A stretch of 64,000 nt of DNA from Haliscomenobacter hydrossis DSM 1100 (GCF_000212735.1 NC_015510.1:3907001-3971000); one strand, 5' to 3'; positions 35,904 to 44,629 are shown, counted from the stretch's first letter. Notes: a model not told the origin generated them from the sequence alone. Program-made: numbers and translations.

Positions 35904-37046
35904 ATGATTGTGTCATCTAAACTACCCGGGGTAGGCACCACCATTTTTACGGTGATGTCCGCACTAGCGCAAGAGCATGGGGCCATTAATCTTGCGCAAG
36001 GTTTTCCGGACTTTGCATCCTCCCAACGCTTAAGTGAGTTGGTAGCCCATTACATGCGCCAGGGCTACAACCAGTACGCACCCATGGCCGGCTTGCCGCT
36101 ATTGCGGCAACGCATCGCTGAAAAAATCGATGGCCTGTATGGTGTGAAAATCGACCCTGATCAGGAAATCACCATTACTGCGGGGGCAACTCAAGGTATC
36201 TTCACCGCCATTGGCGCTTTGGTAAATCCCGGTGATGAAGTCATTATTTTTGAACCGGCCTACGATTCTTATCGCCCCAGCATTGAACTCTTTGGAGGGA
36301 TAACCAAATCCTTCGAACTCAATGCCCCCGATTATTCCATCGACTGGAACCAGTTGCGGCGCCTGATCAGCATGAAAACCCGCATGATCATCATCAATAC
36401 CCCGCAAAATCCTACCGGGAAAATTTTCAAACCTGCGGATATGCAAGCACTTGAAAAACTGGTTGGTGGTACCGACATCATCCTCCTCAGTGATGAGGTG
36501 TATGAACACTTGGTATACGATGGGCATGAACACGAAAGTATCCTGCGTTATCCAGGGTTGCGTAATCAGGCTGTCGCGGTCTATTCATTTGGCAAAACCT
36601 TCCACACCACGGGCTGGAAAGTGGGTTATTGCATTGCTCCTCCCAATTTGACAGCAGAATTCCGGAAAGTACACCAATTCAACGTGTTTTCCGTCAATAC
36701 GCCGGTGCAATATGGCTTGGCTGATTTCCTGGAGGACCCTCATGAGTATTTGGGCTTGGGTACTTTTTTTACCCACAAAAGAGATATTTTTCTGGACGCC
36801 ATTGAAGGGTCGCGTTTTCGGCCTTTGTTGAGTGAAGGCTCCTATTTTCAACTTTGTGACTACAGCGAAATCAGTACAGAGCCGGATGTTGATTTCTGTC
36901 GGCGCCTGACTCAGGATTATGGTGTAGCAGCCATTCCTCTATCGGTTTTTTACCACAGCAAACGCGACGATAAAATTATCCGCTTTTGTTTTGCTAAAAA
37001 GGAAGAAACATTGGAGTTGGCAGGTAAAAGACTGCGAGAAATATAA
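35904..37046 (+). CDS. PLP-dependent class I/II aminotransferase, methionine aminotransferase type
   Basis: 380 aa. NLAQGFPDF, ITITAGATQGIFTAIGALVNPGDEVIIFEPAYDSY, NTPQNPTGKIF, the pyridoxal lysine Lys231 in YSFGKTFHTTGWKVGYCIAPP and the C-terminal IRFCFAKKEETLELAGKRLREI are hallmarks of the YbdL/kynurenine-aminotransferase-like subgroup. It probably transfers the amino group of methionine or aromatic residues to an oxo acid in the cytosol. The exact substrate cannot be fixed by eye. The length is typical. Confidence 0.88.
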   Translation: MIVSSKLPGVGTTIFTVMSALAQEHGAINLAQGFPDFASSQRLSELVAHYMRQGYNQYAPMAGLPLLRQRIAEKIDGLYGVKIDPDQEITITAGATQGIFTAIGALVNPGDEVIIFEPAYDSYRPSIELFGGITKSFELNAPDYSIDWNQLRRLISMKTRMIIINTPQNPTGKIFKPADMQALEKLVGGTDIILLSDEVYEHLVYDGHEHESILRYPGLRNQAVAVYSFGKTFHTTGWKVGYCIAPPNLTAEFRKVHQFNVFSVNTPVQYGLADFLEDPHEYLGLGTFFTHKRDIFLDAIEGSRFRPLLSEGSYFQLCDYSEISTEPDVDFCRRLTQDYGVAAIPLSVFYHSKRDDKIIRFCFAKKEETLELAGKRLREI

Positions 37047-37155
37047 GACGCTGTACTTGTTTTCTACTTTATCCGTCTTAATTCTACTTGCATTCATCGG
37101 TAGTGCCTTGCGCAGCGATGAAGAAAACTGCAACTTTGGACCAAGTTAAAAGTCT

Positions 37156-37578
37156 ATGGAACCAGAAAACAAAAAAGACCAGGCCGAAAATCCAGCTGAA
37201 AACCTGGACCAGTACGAAAATAAATTCACCGAGCGGAAATTGTGGCACAAGATCACCCGCTTTGCGCAAAAAATTGGCGTCAAAGCGGTGTATGCTGCCT
37301 TGTTGATGTTTTACGCGTACAAACGGAAAGATACACCGGGTTGGGCCAAAAAAATTGTCATCGGTATTTTGGGCTATCTGATTAGCCCGATTGATTTTTT
37401 ACCAGACTTAACCCCCATCATCGGCTATACCGATGACCTGGGTATTTTGAGCTTTGGCCTCGTGACCATTGCTGCATTCGTCAATGAGGAAGTACGCAAA
37501 AAAGCACGTACCCAATTGGGCAAGTGGTTTCCGAGCTTTAAGGAAGAAGATCTTAAAGCAGTGGAAGACAAATTATAA
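37156..37578 (+). CDS. YkvA family protein (DUF1232)
   Basis: 140 aa. A charged N-terminal segment (1-45) precedes the DUF1232 core: KAVYAALLMFYAYKRKDTPGWAKKIVIGILGYLISPIDFLPDLTPIIGYTDDLGILSFGLVTIAAFV, with the invariant YLISPIDFLPD motif. It is a small membrane-associated protein of unknown role. The TAA (37576-37578) is followed with no gap by the left arm of an inverted repeat; the gene is convergent with the CBS gene. Confidence 0.87.
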   Translation: MEPENKKDQAENPAENLDQYENKFTERKLWHKITRFAQKIGVKAVYAALLMFYAYKRKDTPGWAKKIVIGILGYLISPIDFLPDLTPIIGYTDDLGILSFGLVTIAAFVNEEVRKKARTQLGKWFPSFKEEDLKAVEDKL

Positions 37579-37675
37579 GCGAAAAGCGAATAGCAAAAAG
37601 CGAAAAGTACAATTCAGTTTGATCAGAAAGCAAGAATTGTGTGTTACTTTTCGCTATTCGCTATTCGCTTTTCAC
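37579..37675. repeat. Long inverted repeat with AGCGAAA-word arms (family C)
   Basis: The 31-bp arms (37579-37609 and 37645-37675) have three mismatches and consist of 7-bp words AGCGAAA / AGCGAAT. The left arm starts on the base after the YkvA stop and the right arm shares its last base with the minus-strand TAG of the CBS gene (37675-37677). The structure therefore exactly spans the gap between two convergent stop codons. Confidence 0.9.
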
Positions 37676-38160
37676 TACCCCACGATTCCCTCTGTTACCT
37701 CTCCTTCGTGTTGCCGATTCTCCAGAATTTGTTTAGGGCTAACTGGTTCGGTGGCCAAGGCTTTAATGATGTCGTAAGTGGTCAGTATACCCACCAATTC
37801 GTCATTTTCTACTACAGGAATTGCGTGAAAACGATTGACCAGGAATATCTCTAAAGCGACATTGATGCGATCATTTGGGTCCAGCTTGGCCAAACCTTTG
37901 GTCATGATTTCTTCCGCAGCATAAGAGCGTAGTCTTGCATAGTTCACAAAACGGTCTTCTTCATTAGGGGAAAATCCCTGTAAAAAATGCATGAAGTCAG
38001 TTTTGCTGATGATGCCAATCAATTCTTTGTAGCGTACTACGGGAATGTGATGGATGTTGTGATCGTCGAAGATGTCTTTGACAAGGCTAAGTTTGTCAGA
38101 TGGAGCAACCGTGATCAAATGGGTGCTCATGATGCTTTTAACGGGTGCCAGGACGTTCAT
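37675..38160 (-). CDS. CBS-domain pair protein
   Basis: 161 aa, two CBS domains only: about residues 8-65 (VKSIMSTHLITVAPSDKLSLVKDIFDDHNIHHIPVVRYKELIGIISKTDFM) and about 85-145 (EEIMTKGLAKLDPNDRINVALEIFLVNRFHAIPVVENDELVGILTTYDIIKAL). Stand-alone CBS pairs bind adenine nucleotides and regulate partner proteins; the partner is unknown. No signal peptide. It is divergent from bamA. Confidence 0.88.
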   Translation of the reverse strand: MNVLAPVKSIMSTHLITVAPSDKLSLVKDIFDDHNIHHIPVVRYKELIGIISKTDFMHFLQGFSPNEEDRFVNYARLRSYAAEEIMTKGLAKLDPNDRINVALEIFLVNRFHAIPVVENDELVGILTTYDIIKALATEPVSPKQILENRQHEGEVTEGIVG

Positions 38161-38482
38161 AATCAGTACTTTTGTTAATTAATACCTCCAAGGTACTCTC
38201 TTATGAAACGCAGCGCATTGATTATCTTCAACTGGAGTAAGTGATTTTGGTCAGTAAATGAGTATACCTTGGTTTTTTCAAATCCCGTTTCCACAAAATA
38301 AGTAGATCGCATACAACCCCAGACCCGCTTCTGCCCTCTATTATCCTCGTAATCATCTTTTTTTTACACAAAACGAGGGGCGAAAAAAGACACTTTTTTT
38401 AAAACCCTTGCCTAATGTAACAAAAAAGGAATAATGACGTACTTTTGCGCTCGTTATTGAAAAAAGAAAGAACTGAGGAATA
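38161..38482. other. 322-bp divergent spacer between the CBS gene and bamA
   Basis: No gene or inverted repeat is seen. TACTTTTG at 38440-38447 matches the -7 consensus TAnnTTTG and lies 35 bp before the bamA ATG; the -33 position has TGT rather than TTG. The rest is AT-rich without a recognisable signal. Confidence 0.5.
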
Positions 38483-41053
38483 ATGAGATACATTCAGTGT
38501 AGTATGTTGTCGCTCTTGCGCATCACCCGAATCAACCTTCTGCTCCTTGTTGTGGCCTTGCTGCCGCTGAGTTTAACGGCACAAATCCGCGATAGTTTGC
38601 CCATCGCAGACTATACCACTCCGGCCAATTTTGAAATTGGTGGGGTGAGGGTCACTGGTGCCCAGTTCAGTGATGCCAATGCCATTACCAGTATTTCAGG
38701 TTTGAAAGTAGGCGACAAAATCCGCATCCCTGGGCCCGCTATCCCCAAAGCCATCAAAGCTTTATTGCAGTTGCGCTTGTTCACCAACGTGCAGATCATT
38801 CAGGAAAAAACCATCGGTGATGTCGTATTCCTGGAATTACAGGTGCAAGAACGGCCCCGCCTGTCGCTGTATACCTATAAAGGTGTAGGTAAAGGCCAGC
38901 ACGAAACCCTTAATGAAATAGTGAATCAACACATCACCAAAGGGGGGATTGTGACCGAGAACATGAAATCGAACGCTGCGCGGGGTCTGGAAAAAAGCTT
39001 TATCAAAAAAGGCTGGCTGGATGTACACGTAGAGGTGCAAGAAGCACCCGATACCGCAAGGTTGAACTCGGTCAAACTCACCTTTGACATCAACCTCGAA
39101 GAAAAAGTAAAAATCAAGGATATCTCTTTTGTCGGCGTTACCAATGTAAATGAGAAAAAACTGCTCAAGAAAATGGACAAAACCAAGGAGAAAAAACGCT
39201 TCCTGGCTGGCTCCAAATTTATTGGTGATGAATACGAAGACGATAAAAAAGAAATCATTAAGTATTTCAATACGGTTGGTTACCGCGACGCCCGCATTTT
39301 GAGTGATAGCATTTGGCGAGATGATAAAGGTGAAATGCACATTACGCTCAACCTCAATGAGGGCAATCGTTACTACTTCCGCAACTTGACCTGGAAAGGG
39401 AACTCCATTTATGATGAAGAAGCCCTCAATCAGGTACTTGGCATCAAAAAAGGAGACATTTACAACCAGGAGCTGCTCGAAAACCGCCTGCGTTTCAGCC
39501 AGGATGGCCGCGACGTCAGTACCTTGTACATGGACAATGGTTACCTTTTCTTCAATGTAGATCCTACCGAAGTATCGATAGAAAACGATTCCATCGACCT
39601 TGAACTGCGTATTTTTGAAGGCCCTCAGGCTACCATCGATAAAGTAATCATCAAAGGCAACGACCGTACCCACGAACATGTAATCCGGCGGGAACTGCGT
39701 ACACTCCCTGGTGAAAAATTCAGCCGCTCACAAATCATTCGTTCGCAACGCCAAATTTTGGCACTTAACTACTTCAATCCTGAAAAACTCGACATCCAAA
39801 CGCCAGTTAACGCTGAGCGTGGAACCGTGGACATTCAGTATGTTGTAGAAGAGCGCCCTGCCGACCAGTTGGAGCTTTCCGCTGGCTGGGGTGGCGCCCG
39901 TCGGGTGATTGGTACTTTGGGGGTATCCTTTAACAACTTCTCGATGCGCAACGTGTTCAAAAAAGAAGCGTGGCGTCCCCTTCCTACCGGTGATGGCCAA
40001 CGTCTCTCGATTCGGGCACAAACCAACGGACAGTTTTACCAATCTTACAATGTGTCTTTCACTGAACCCTGGTTGGGTGGGCACAAACCCAACTCCTTCA
40101 CTGTAGGGGGCTTTTTCAACCGCTTTGCTTATCCTCTTTTTGACGGAGGCAGTCAGAGCTTGAACATTGTACAGGGCTCGGTAAGTTTGGGTACTCGCCT
40201 GAAGTGGCCCGATGACAACTTTGTATCTAGTACGACCATCAATATTCAATCCTTGCGCTTGAACCAATGGACACAAGGCCTTTTCCGTACCGACCAAGGC
40301 GAGATCGTATCTACGGGTAACTTCAACAACTTCAGTCTGCGCCAGAACCTGGTGCGTTCAACGGTCAACGATCCGACCTTCCCCAAGGATGGATCCAACA
40401 TCTCCTTGATCCTGCAGTTGACCCCACCATACTCCTTGTTTAACAAGACCAAAAATTACGGCGAATTATCAGCCAACGAACGTTTCCGGTATTTGGAATA
40501 CCACAAATGGCGTTTCGATGTGGATTGGTATACGACGATCGTGGGTAAATTGGTACTCAAAACCTCTTCGCGCATTGGTATCCTGGGTTTCTACAACCGC
40601 AAGATTGGTACTTCTCCATTCGAACGCTTCCAGGTTGGGGGCGATGGTTTGAACAACCAGCAGTTTGGCTTCCAGGGGGTAGACATCATCTCGGCCCGTG
40701 GATATGAAATTGCCGACTTTGAAAACAACGCCGATCCATCGGGATCCGGGCAAACGCCGACCCCGATTTTTAATAAATTCACCTTGGAATTGCGCTACCC
40801 ACTGTCGCTCAACCCAAGTTCGACCATCTATGTGCATACCTTCATGCAGGGGGTCAACACCTGGAAGAGTTTGCGCGATTACAACCCCTTCGATCTGAAA
40901 CGTTCAGCGGGTGTAGGTTTGCGGGTGTTCTTGCCCATGTTTGGTATTCTTGGTTTTGACTATGGTCTGGGCTTTGACAAACCGAACGTGACCAATCTCT
41001 TTGCAAAAGGAGTGGCTAACTTCAACATTGTACTTGGTTTCGAACCGGAATAA
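38483..41053 (+). CDS. bamA: Outer membrane protein assembly factor BamA
   Basis: 856 aa. Signal peptide (INLLLLVVALLPLSLTAQ) with the ATG at 38483 (38504 also possible). Five POTRA-type repeats occupy about residues 45-450 (for example VKIKDISFVGVTNVNEKKLLKKM and ATIDKVIIKGNDRTHEHVIRRELRTLPGEKFSRSQI). The 16-strand barrel follows (LELSAGWGGARRVIGTLGVSFNNFSMRNVF ... FTLELRYPLSLNPSSTIYVHTFMQGVNTW ... FGILGFDYGLGFD) and ends in NFNIVLGFEPE. It inserts beta-barrel proteins into the outer membrane. Confidence 0.94.
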   Translation: MRYIQCSMLSLLRITRINLLLLVVALLPLSLTAQIRDSLPIADYTTPANFEIGGVRVTGAQFSDANAITSISGLKVGDKIRIPGPAIPKAIKALLQLRLFTNVQIIQEKTIGDVVFLELQVQERPRLSLYTYKGVGKGQHETLNEIVNQHITKGGIVTENMKSNAARGLEKSFIKKGWLDVHVEVQEAPDTARLNSVKLTFDINLEEKVKIKDISFVGVTNVNEKKLLKKMDKTKEKKRFLAGSKFIGDEYEDDKKEIIKYFNTVGYRDARILSDSIWRDDKGEMHITLNLNEGNRYYFRNLTWKGNSIYDEEALNQVLGIKKGDIYNQELLENRLRFSQDGRDVSTLYMDNGYLFFNVDPTEVSIENDSIDLELRIFEGPQATIDKVIIKGNDRTHEHVIRRELRTLPGEKFSRSQIIRSQRQILALNYFNPEKLDIQTPVNAERGTVDIQYVVEERPADQLELSAGWGGARRVIGTLGVSFNNFSMRNVFKKEAWRPLPTGDGQRLSIRAQTNGQFYQSYNVSFTEPWLGGHKPNSFTVGGFFNRFAYPLFDGGSQSLNIVQGSVSLGTRLKWPDDNFVSSTTINIQSLRLNQWTQGLFRTDQGEIVSTGNFNNFSLRQNLVRSTVNDPTFPKDGSNISLILQLTPPYSLFNKTKNYGELSANERFRYLEYHKWRFDVDWYTTIVGKLVLKTSSRIGILGFYNRKIGTSPFERFQVGGDGLNNQQFGFQGVDIISARGYEIADFENNADPSGSGQTPTPIFNKFTLELRYPLSLNPSSTIYVHTFMQGVNTWKSLRDYNPFDLKRSAGVGLRVFLPMFGILGFDYGLGFDKPNVTNLFAKGVANFNIVLGFEPE

Positions 41054-41065
41054 TAAAAAAGGCTC

Positions 41066-41140
41066 GAGGGTTCGGGAGTTCGAGGGTTCGGGAGTAACCC
41101 CAACCTCCGAACCCCCGAACCCCCGAACCCCCGAACCCTC
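41066..41140. repeat. Long inverted repeat with GGTTCGGG-word arms (family B) abutting a start codon
   Basis: Arms 41066-41094 and 41112-41140 are 29 bp with three mismatches, made of the 8-bp word GGGTTCGG; the loop is 17 nt. The right arm ends one base before the pxpA ATG (41142-41144), so in mRNA the ribosome landing site would be inside the stem. Same word family as 20225-20315. Confidence 0.88.
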
Positions 41141-41141
41141 C

Positions 41142-41891
41142 ATGATTGACTTAAACTGCGATCTCGGCGAGGGCTTTCCCGCCGATGCAGCCCTCATGCC
41201 GCTTATCTCTTCCGCCAATATTGCCTGTGGGTACCACGCAGGTGATCGGGTTACCATGCGCAGCACCATTGCGTTAGCGCTGGAACATCGGGTTGCGATT
41301 GGTGCCCATCCCGGCTTTGACGACAAAGCCAATTTTGGCCGCCTGCCGATTGCGCTCTCTCCGGATCAAATTTATCAACTGGTTCTAGAACAACTGACCC
41401 TCATCGCTGCCATTGCCAGAGAAGAGGGAGCCACCTTAAATCACGTCAAACCACATGGTGCCCTTTACAATCGTGCGGCACAAACTCCGGAGTGGGCACA
41501 AGCCATTGCCAAGGCAGTGCACGACTTTGATGCCAATCTGATCCTTTTTGGGCTTAGTGGTAGTCATTCGATTCGAGCGGCAAAATACTTGGGTTTGTCT
41601 ACGGCAAACGAAGTTTTTGCGGATCGTAGTTACCAGGCCGATGGTTCCCTTACCCCCCGCCATCAAGGGGGTGCCCTCATCCAGGATACCCAGTTGTGCA
41701 TTGCCCAGGTCACCCAAATGATCGAGCAGGGTAGTGTAACCACCACAACTGGACAAAACATTCCCTTACAAGCAGATACGATCTGTCTCCACGGCGACGG
41801 TATGCACGCAATCTCCTTTGCGCAAGCCATTCGACATGCATTAGAAGCTAAAAAAATCGTTATTCAGGCACCAAGGCGGAACAAGGATTAA
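41142..41891 (+). CDS. pxpA: 5-oxoprolinase subunit PxpA (LamB/YcsF family)
   Basis: 249 aa from the ATG at 41142; the upstream extension to 41001 translates the hairpin. MIDLNCDLGEGFPADAALMPLISSANIACGYHAGDRVTMRSTIALALEHRVAIGAHPGFDDKANFGR is the diagnostic N-terminus, and LNHVKPHGALYN and DTICLHGDGMHAISFAQAIR follow. PxpA together with PxpB and PxpC hydrolyses 5-oxoproline with ATP. Neither PxpB nor PxpC is adjacent here, which is unusual because the genes normally cluster. Confidence 0.93.
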   Translation: MIDLNCDLGEGFPADAALMPLISSANIACGYHAGDRVTMRSTIALALEHRVAIGAHPGFDDKANFGRLPIALSPDQIYQLVLEQLTLIAAIAREEGATLNHVKPHGALYNRAAQTPEWAQAIAKAVHDFDANLILFGLSGSHSIRAAKYLGLSTANEVFADRSYQADGSLTPRHQGGALIQDTQLCIAQVTQMIEQGSVTTTTGQNIPLQADTICLHGDGMHAISFAQAIRHALEAKKIVIQAPRRNKD

Positions 41892-41947
41892 ACCTTTTCA
41901 AGATTTGGTTATTTTATTAATGTGGAAATCTGTTTAACTTACGCTTG

Positions 41948-41962
41948 GTATTGAATCAATAC
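41948..41962. promoter_or_regulatory. 15-bp palindrome upstream of the Crp/Fnr gene
   Basis: GTATTGAATCAATAC is a perfect odd palindrome (7-bp arms around A), 21 bp before the ATG at 41983. It resembles a compressed FNR-type TTGA/TCAA site and could be an autoregulatory operator. No experimental analogue is known to me. Confidence 0.3.
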
Positions 41963-41982
41963 TCTAGAAGTCCTTTAATTTG

Positions 41983-42687
41983 ATGGTGATGAGCAATGAA
42001 GCATATTGGTATTTAGAAAGCATTGATGTGACCGGTATATTTTGCCCCCAGAAAATCCGGCGAGGCGATTTGGAGGCTCATTTTCATCGCTGCTACAAAC
42101 GCGGCGAGTACATCTATCTACCGGAAGAGTCAGCTGATCGCGTTTTTTTTCTTACCGACGGGCGCGTTAAAATTGGAACTTACGGAGAGTCGGGCAAAGA
42201 AATCACCAAAGCCATTTTGGGTAAAGGGGATGTATTCGGGGAACTATCGCTGATCGGTGAGGAGAAACGTCGCGATTTTGCCTACGCCATGGAAGAAGCC
42301 ACGGTGTGCGTTGTCAATGTAGATGAAATGAAATCCCTGATGCGCGACCATTCAGCACTCAGCCTATTTTTGATGAAAATCATGGGTTCCCGCGTGTTGG
42401 ACATGGAAAGACGTCTGGAGTCGCTGGTATTCAAAGACTCACGTACCCGCATCATCGAATTTTTACTGGAAATTGCTGAAAAAAAGGGCCGCCGGGTCGG
42501 GTTCGAAACCGAAGTACGCAAATTCATCACCCATCAGGAAATTGCCAACCTGACCGCTACTTCTCGGCAAACGGTAACCACCTTACTCAATGACTTACGG
42601 GAAAGGAATATCCTTACTTTTGACCGGAGAAGGTTGTTGATTCGAGACATGGAAAAATTGAGTCAAGAGGCGATGACGGTGGGCTGA
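41983..42687 (+). CDS. Crp/Fnr family transcriptional regulator
   Basis: 234 aa from the ATG at 41983 (41989 possible). The cyclic-nucleotide-binding fold spans about residues 25-145 (YKRGEYIYLPEESADRVFFLTDGRVKIGTYGESGKEITKAILGKGDVFGELSLIGEEKRRDFAYAMEEATVCVVN). The dimerisation helix and HTH_Crp domain follow (RTRIIEFLLEIAEKKGRR ... FITHQEIANLTATSRQTVTTLLNDLRERNILTFDRRRLLI). The phosphate-binding Arg of true cAMP receptors is not evident. It has no FNR cysteine cluster. The ligand is unknown; an adenylate cyclase lies at 28267, but no link is shown. Confidence 0.9.
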   Translation: MVMSNEAYWYLESIDVTGIFCPQKIRRGDLEAHFHRCYKRGEYIYLPEESADRVFFLTDGRVKIGTYGESGKEITKAILGKGDVFGELSLIGEEKRRDFAYAMEEATVCVVNVDEMKSLMRDHSALSLFLMKIMGSRVLDMERRLESLVFKDSRTRIIEFLLEIAEKKGRRVGFETEVRKFITHQEIANLTATSRQTVTTLLNDLRERNILTFDRRRLLIRDMEKLSQEAMTVG

Positions 42688-42713
42688 TTGCATGTGCAGT
42701 GAAACCTTCCGGG

Positions 42714-43352
42714 TCAGAGATCCAATAGCCAATCTTCTTTAAGTTCGATACGCAATTTGGTCAGTGCTCGACTGATCAAACGCTCTACAGCACTGACGCT
42801 GATGCCCAGCTCTGCGGCAACCTGAGCATATTTTTTTCCTTCTAAACGATTCATTTGAAAAGCCTTTCGGCACTGTGGCGGCAAATCCTGGATGACTTTA
42901 TCCAGTTTATGGCCCAATTCATTGTAATGGAGGATGTCGTCCGCCTGTAAGACTGGCGTTTCGGAATAATTGGGTTGAACCAACTCTGTTTGGTTCAATT
43001 CAAACTTGATGTGATTGTAGCTGCGGTGCCTGACTGCCTTGTAAAGGTATGCGCGGTAGGAAGTAGTAATTTTTTCAAAAACGCGCTGTTGCCAGAAATT
43101 AGCAAAAACTTCATTGACAATATCCTCGGCTGCTTCTTTTGAATACACAAACCGCATGGCATGATTGCAAAGGTTGTTGTAATACCTTTTGAACAACACT
43201 TCACATCCTTTGCGCGCATCCTGCGCAAAGATTTTTTGCAAAAAGACCTCTTCGTCAATCAACTTGGGTTCAGGGCGAACTTCTGCATCCGGACTTAAAG
43301 GTGATAACCTTGCACGCTGTTCCTCAATTTCTATTTTTGATAGCTTCTCCAT
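42714..43352 (-). CDS. ECF sigma factor (FecI-like) of the PUL
   Basis: 212 aa from the ATG at 43352; a TTG extension to 43556 would cross its own promoter. An N-terminal 45-residue extension precedes region 2 (GCEVLFKRYYNNLCNHAMRFVYSKEAAEDIVNEVFANFWQQRVFEKITTSYRAYLYKAVRHRSYNHIKFE) and region 4 (LPPQCRKAFQMNRLEGKKYAQVAAELGISVSAVERLISRALTKLRIEL). It is divergent from fecR and the SusCD genes, and one copy of a shared promoter-like motif faces it. It should switch on the PUL when SusC/FecR sense substrate. Confidence 0.92.
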   Translation of the reverse strand: MEKLSKIEIEEQRARLSPLSPDAEVRPEPKLIDEEVFLQKIFAQDARKGCEVLFKRYYNNLCNHAMRFVYSKEAAEDIVNEVFANFWQQRVFEKITTSYRAYLYKAVRHRSYNHIKFELNQTELVQPNYSETPVLQADDILHYNELGHKLDKVIQDLPPQCRKAFQMNRLEGKKYAQVAAELGISVSAVERLISRALTKLRIELKEDWLLDL

Positions 43353-43384
43353 TAGATGTTCGCATTGACCTCCCAATACAATAT

Positions 43385-43413
43385 AGACATATTTTAACGA
43401 TTTTACCCCACAT
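43385..43413 (-). promoter_or_regulatory. Predicted ECF promoter facing the sigma factor gene
   Basis: On the minus strand: ATGTGGGGTAAAA, then TCGTT, then, after 6 bp, TGTCT, 29 bp in all. It ends 32 bp before the sigma factor ATG. The block at 43510-43538 has the same elements at the same spacing on the other strand. Arms 43401-43413 and 43510-43522 are perfect 13-bp inverted copies. Confidence 0.65.
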
Positions 43414-43509
43414 CGGGAAGGAATATTTTTTCGTGTAGAGGCAGCAAAAAATTTTATTTGGAAAAAACAAGAGACACGAAAGGGGTTTTGAAATTTTTTC
43501 ACTTGATCA

Positions 43510-43538
43510 ATGTGGGGTAAAACCGTTTCCGTTTGTCT
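43510..43538 (+). promoter_or_regulatory. Predicted ECF promoter facing the fecR-susC-susD genes
   Basis: Plus strand: ATGTGGGGTAAAA, then CCGTT, then, after 6 bp, TGTCT, 29 bp in all, ending 71 bp before the fecR ATG. Identity with the opposing copy is confined to two blocks separated by a variable 4-bp stretch, as expected for -35 and -10 elements of an ECF sigma factor (the -10-like TGTC is typical). Confidence 0.65.
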
Positions 43539-43609
43539 GATAAGCAATTGATACAAGTAGAATTTGTTTCGATTTCAAGTTGATTATCTATCATTTTGTA
43601 CAAGGCATT

Positions 43610-44617
43610 ATGGAAAAAGTAATTATCCAAAAAATACTGTTCAATTATTTCGATGGAAGAGCCACCTCCATGGAGCGAAAGCTAATTGAGGATTGGATGA
43701 AAAAAGACCCTGAAAATGAAAACTTGTTCTATCAATATTTAGACGAATGGGAAAGCCAGAATCCTCAATACCTGTCAGAGGATACGGAGGCATGGGAAAA
43801 TTATAAAGCCCTACTCAATGCTCCACCTAAACCTGTTGAAGACCCTGAAGAAAACAACCATACTGCGAAATATCCAAGCATTCGCAGTTTGCGCAAATTT
43901 TGGTACGTAGCCGCAACCTTGGCTATCCTCGTGACTGCGAGCATGTTTTTTTACCAAAAATCCATTTTATACCATACCTACCAAACCCATTACGCCCAAA
44001 CGAAGCAAGTGAAACTTTCCGATGGAACCCTCGTAGTGCTCAATGCCAACACCAGATTGCACGTACCCCGCTGGGGCTTTTTTGGAAAAAAACGCAAAGT
44101 ACTATTGGATGGTGAAGGCGAATTTAAAGTCACCCACACCAAAAACAACCAACGCTTTGTCATCCAAACCAATACCGATTTTGAAGTTGAAGTTTTTGGC
44201 ACACAGTTCGTTTTTTATGCACGCGAGCAGGCCAGAAAGGTGGTATTGAACGAGGGTAAAGTGCAAATCAACTACCTGGGCGGGAAAAAACAAATCATGA
44301 AACCTGGCGACATCGTTACCCTCGCCGAGGGATCAAATACCTTGGCACTTTCAAAAGCCAAAAAAGCAAAAAATCACAACGCCTGGAAATACCACCAACT
44401 GTATTTTGATGATACCCCACTATCAGAAGCATCGATTACCATCAAAGAACATTTTGGACTACAGATCATGTTTGACGATTCAACATTGGCCAATCGTCGC
44501 TTGTCCGGCTATTTCAAAGCAGAAAAGGCGTCAGAGCTATTCCAGGCATTTTCAGTTTTGCTGAATGTGGGTATTCGACAGCAAAAAGACACCGTATTTA
44601 TTTCTTCTAAACAATAA
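43610..44617 (+). CDS. FecR-type anti-sigma / sigma regulator
   Basis: 335 aa from the ATG at 43610. A cytoplasmic N-terminal region (1-105: FNYFDGRATSMERKLIEDWMKKDPENENLFYQYLDEWE) precedes a single membrane helix at about 110-128 (FWYVAATLAILVTASMFFY). The periplasmic FecR domain follows (VKLSDGTLVVLNANTRLHVPRWGFFGKKRKVLLDGEGEFKVTHTKNNQRFVIQTNTDFEVEVFGTQFVFY), then a C-terminal DUF4974 domain (DDTPLSEASITIKEHFGLQIMFDDSTLANRRLSGYFKAEKASELFQAFSVLLNV). It should relay the state of the SusC STN domain to the sigma factor. It ends 12 bp before susC. Confidence 0.94.
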   Translation: MEKVIIQKILFNYFDGRATSMERKLIEDWMKKDPENENLFYQYLDEWESQNPQYLSEDTEAWENYKALLNAPPKPVEDPEENNHTAKYPSIRSLRKFWYVAATLAILVTASMFFYQKSILYHTYQTHYAQTKQVKLSDGTLVVLNANTRLHVPRWGFFGKKRKVLLDGEGEFKVTHTKNNQRFVIQTNTDFEVEVFGTQFVFYAREQARKVVLNEGKVQINYLGGKKQIMKPGDIVTLAEGSNTLALSKAKKAKNHNAWKYHQLYFDDTPLSEASITIKEHFGLQIMFDDSTLANRRLSGYFKAEKASELFQAFSVLLNVGIRQQKDTVFISSKQ

Positions 44618-44629
44618 AATTTGCAGTTT

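Noticed and set aside
38837-39679. 280-aa minus-strand open frame opposite bamA
   Set aside because: Phe/Val/Ile-rich translation is the complement of the POTRA-coding strand; no signal, domain or promoter.
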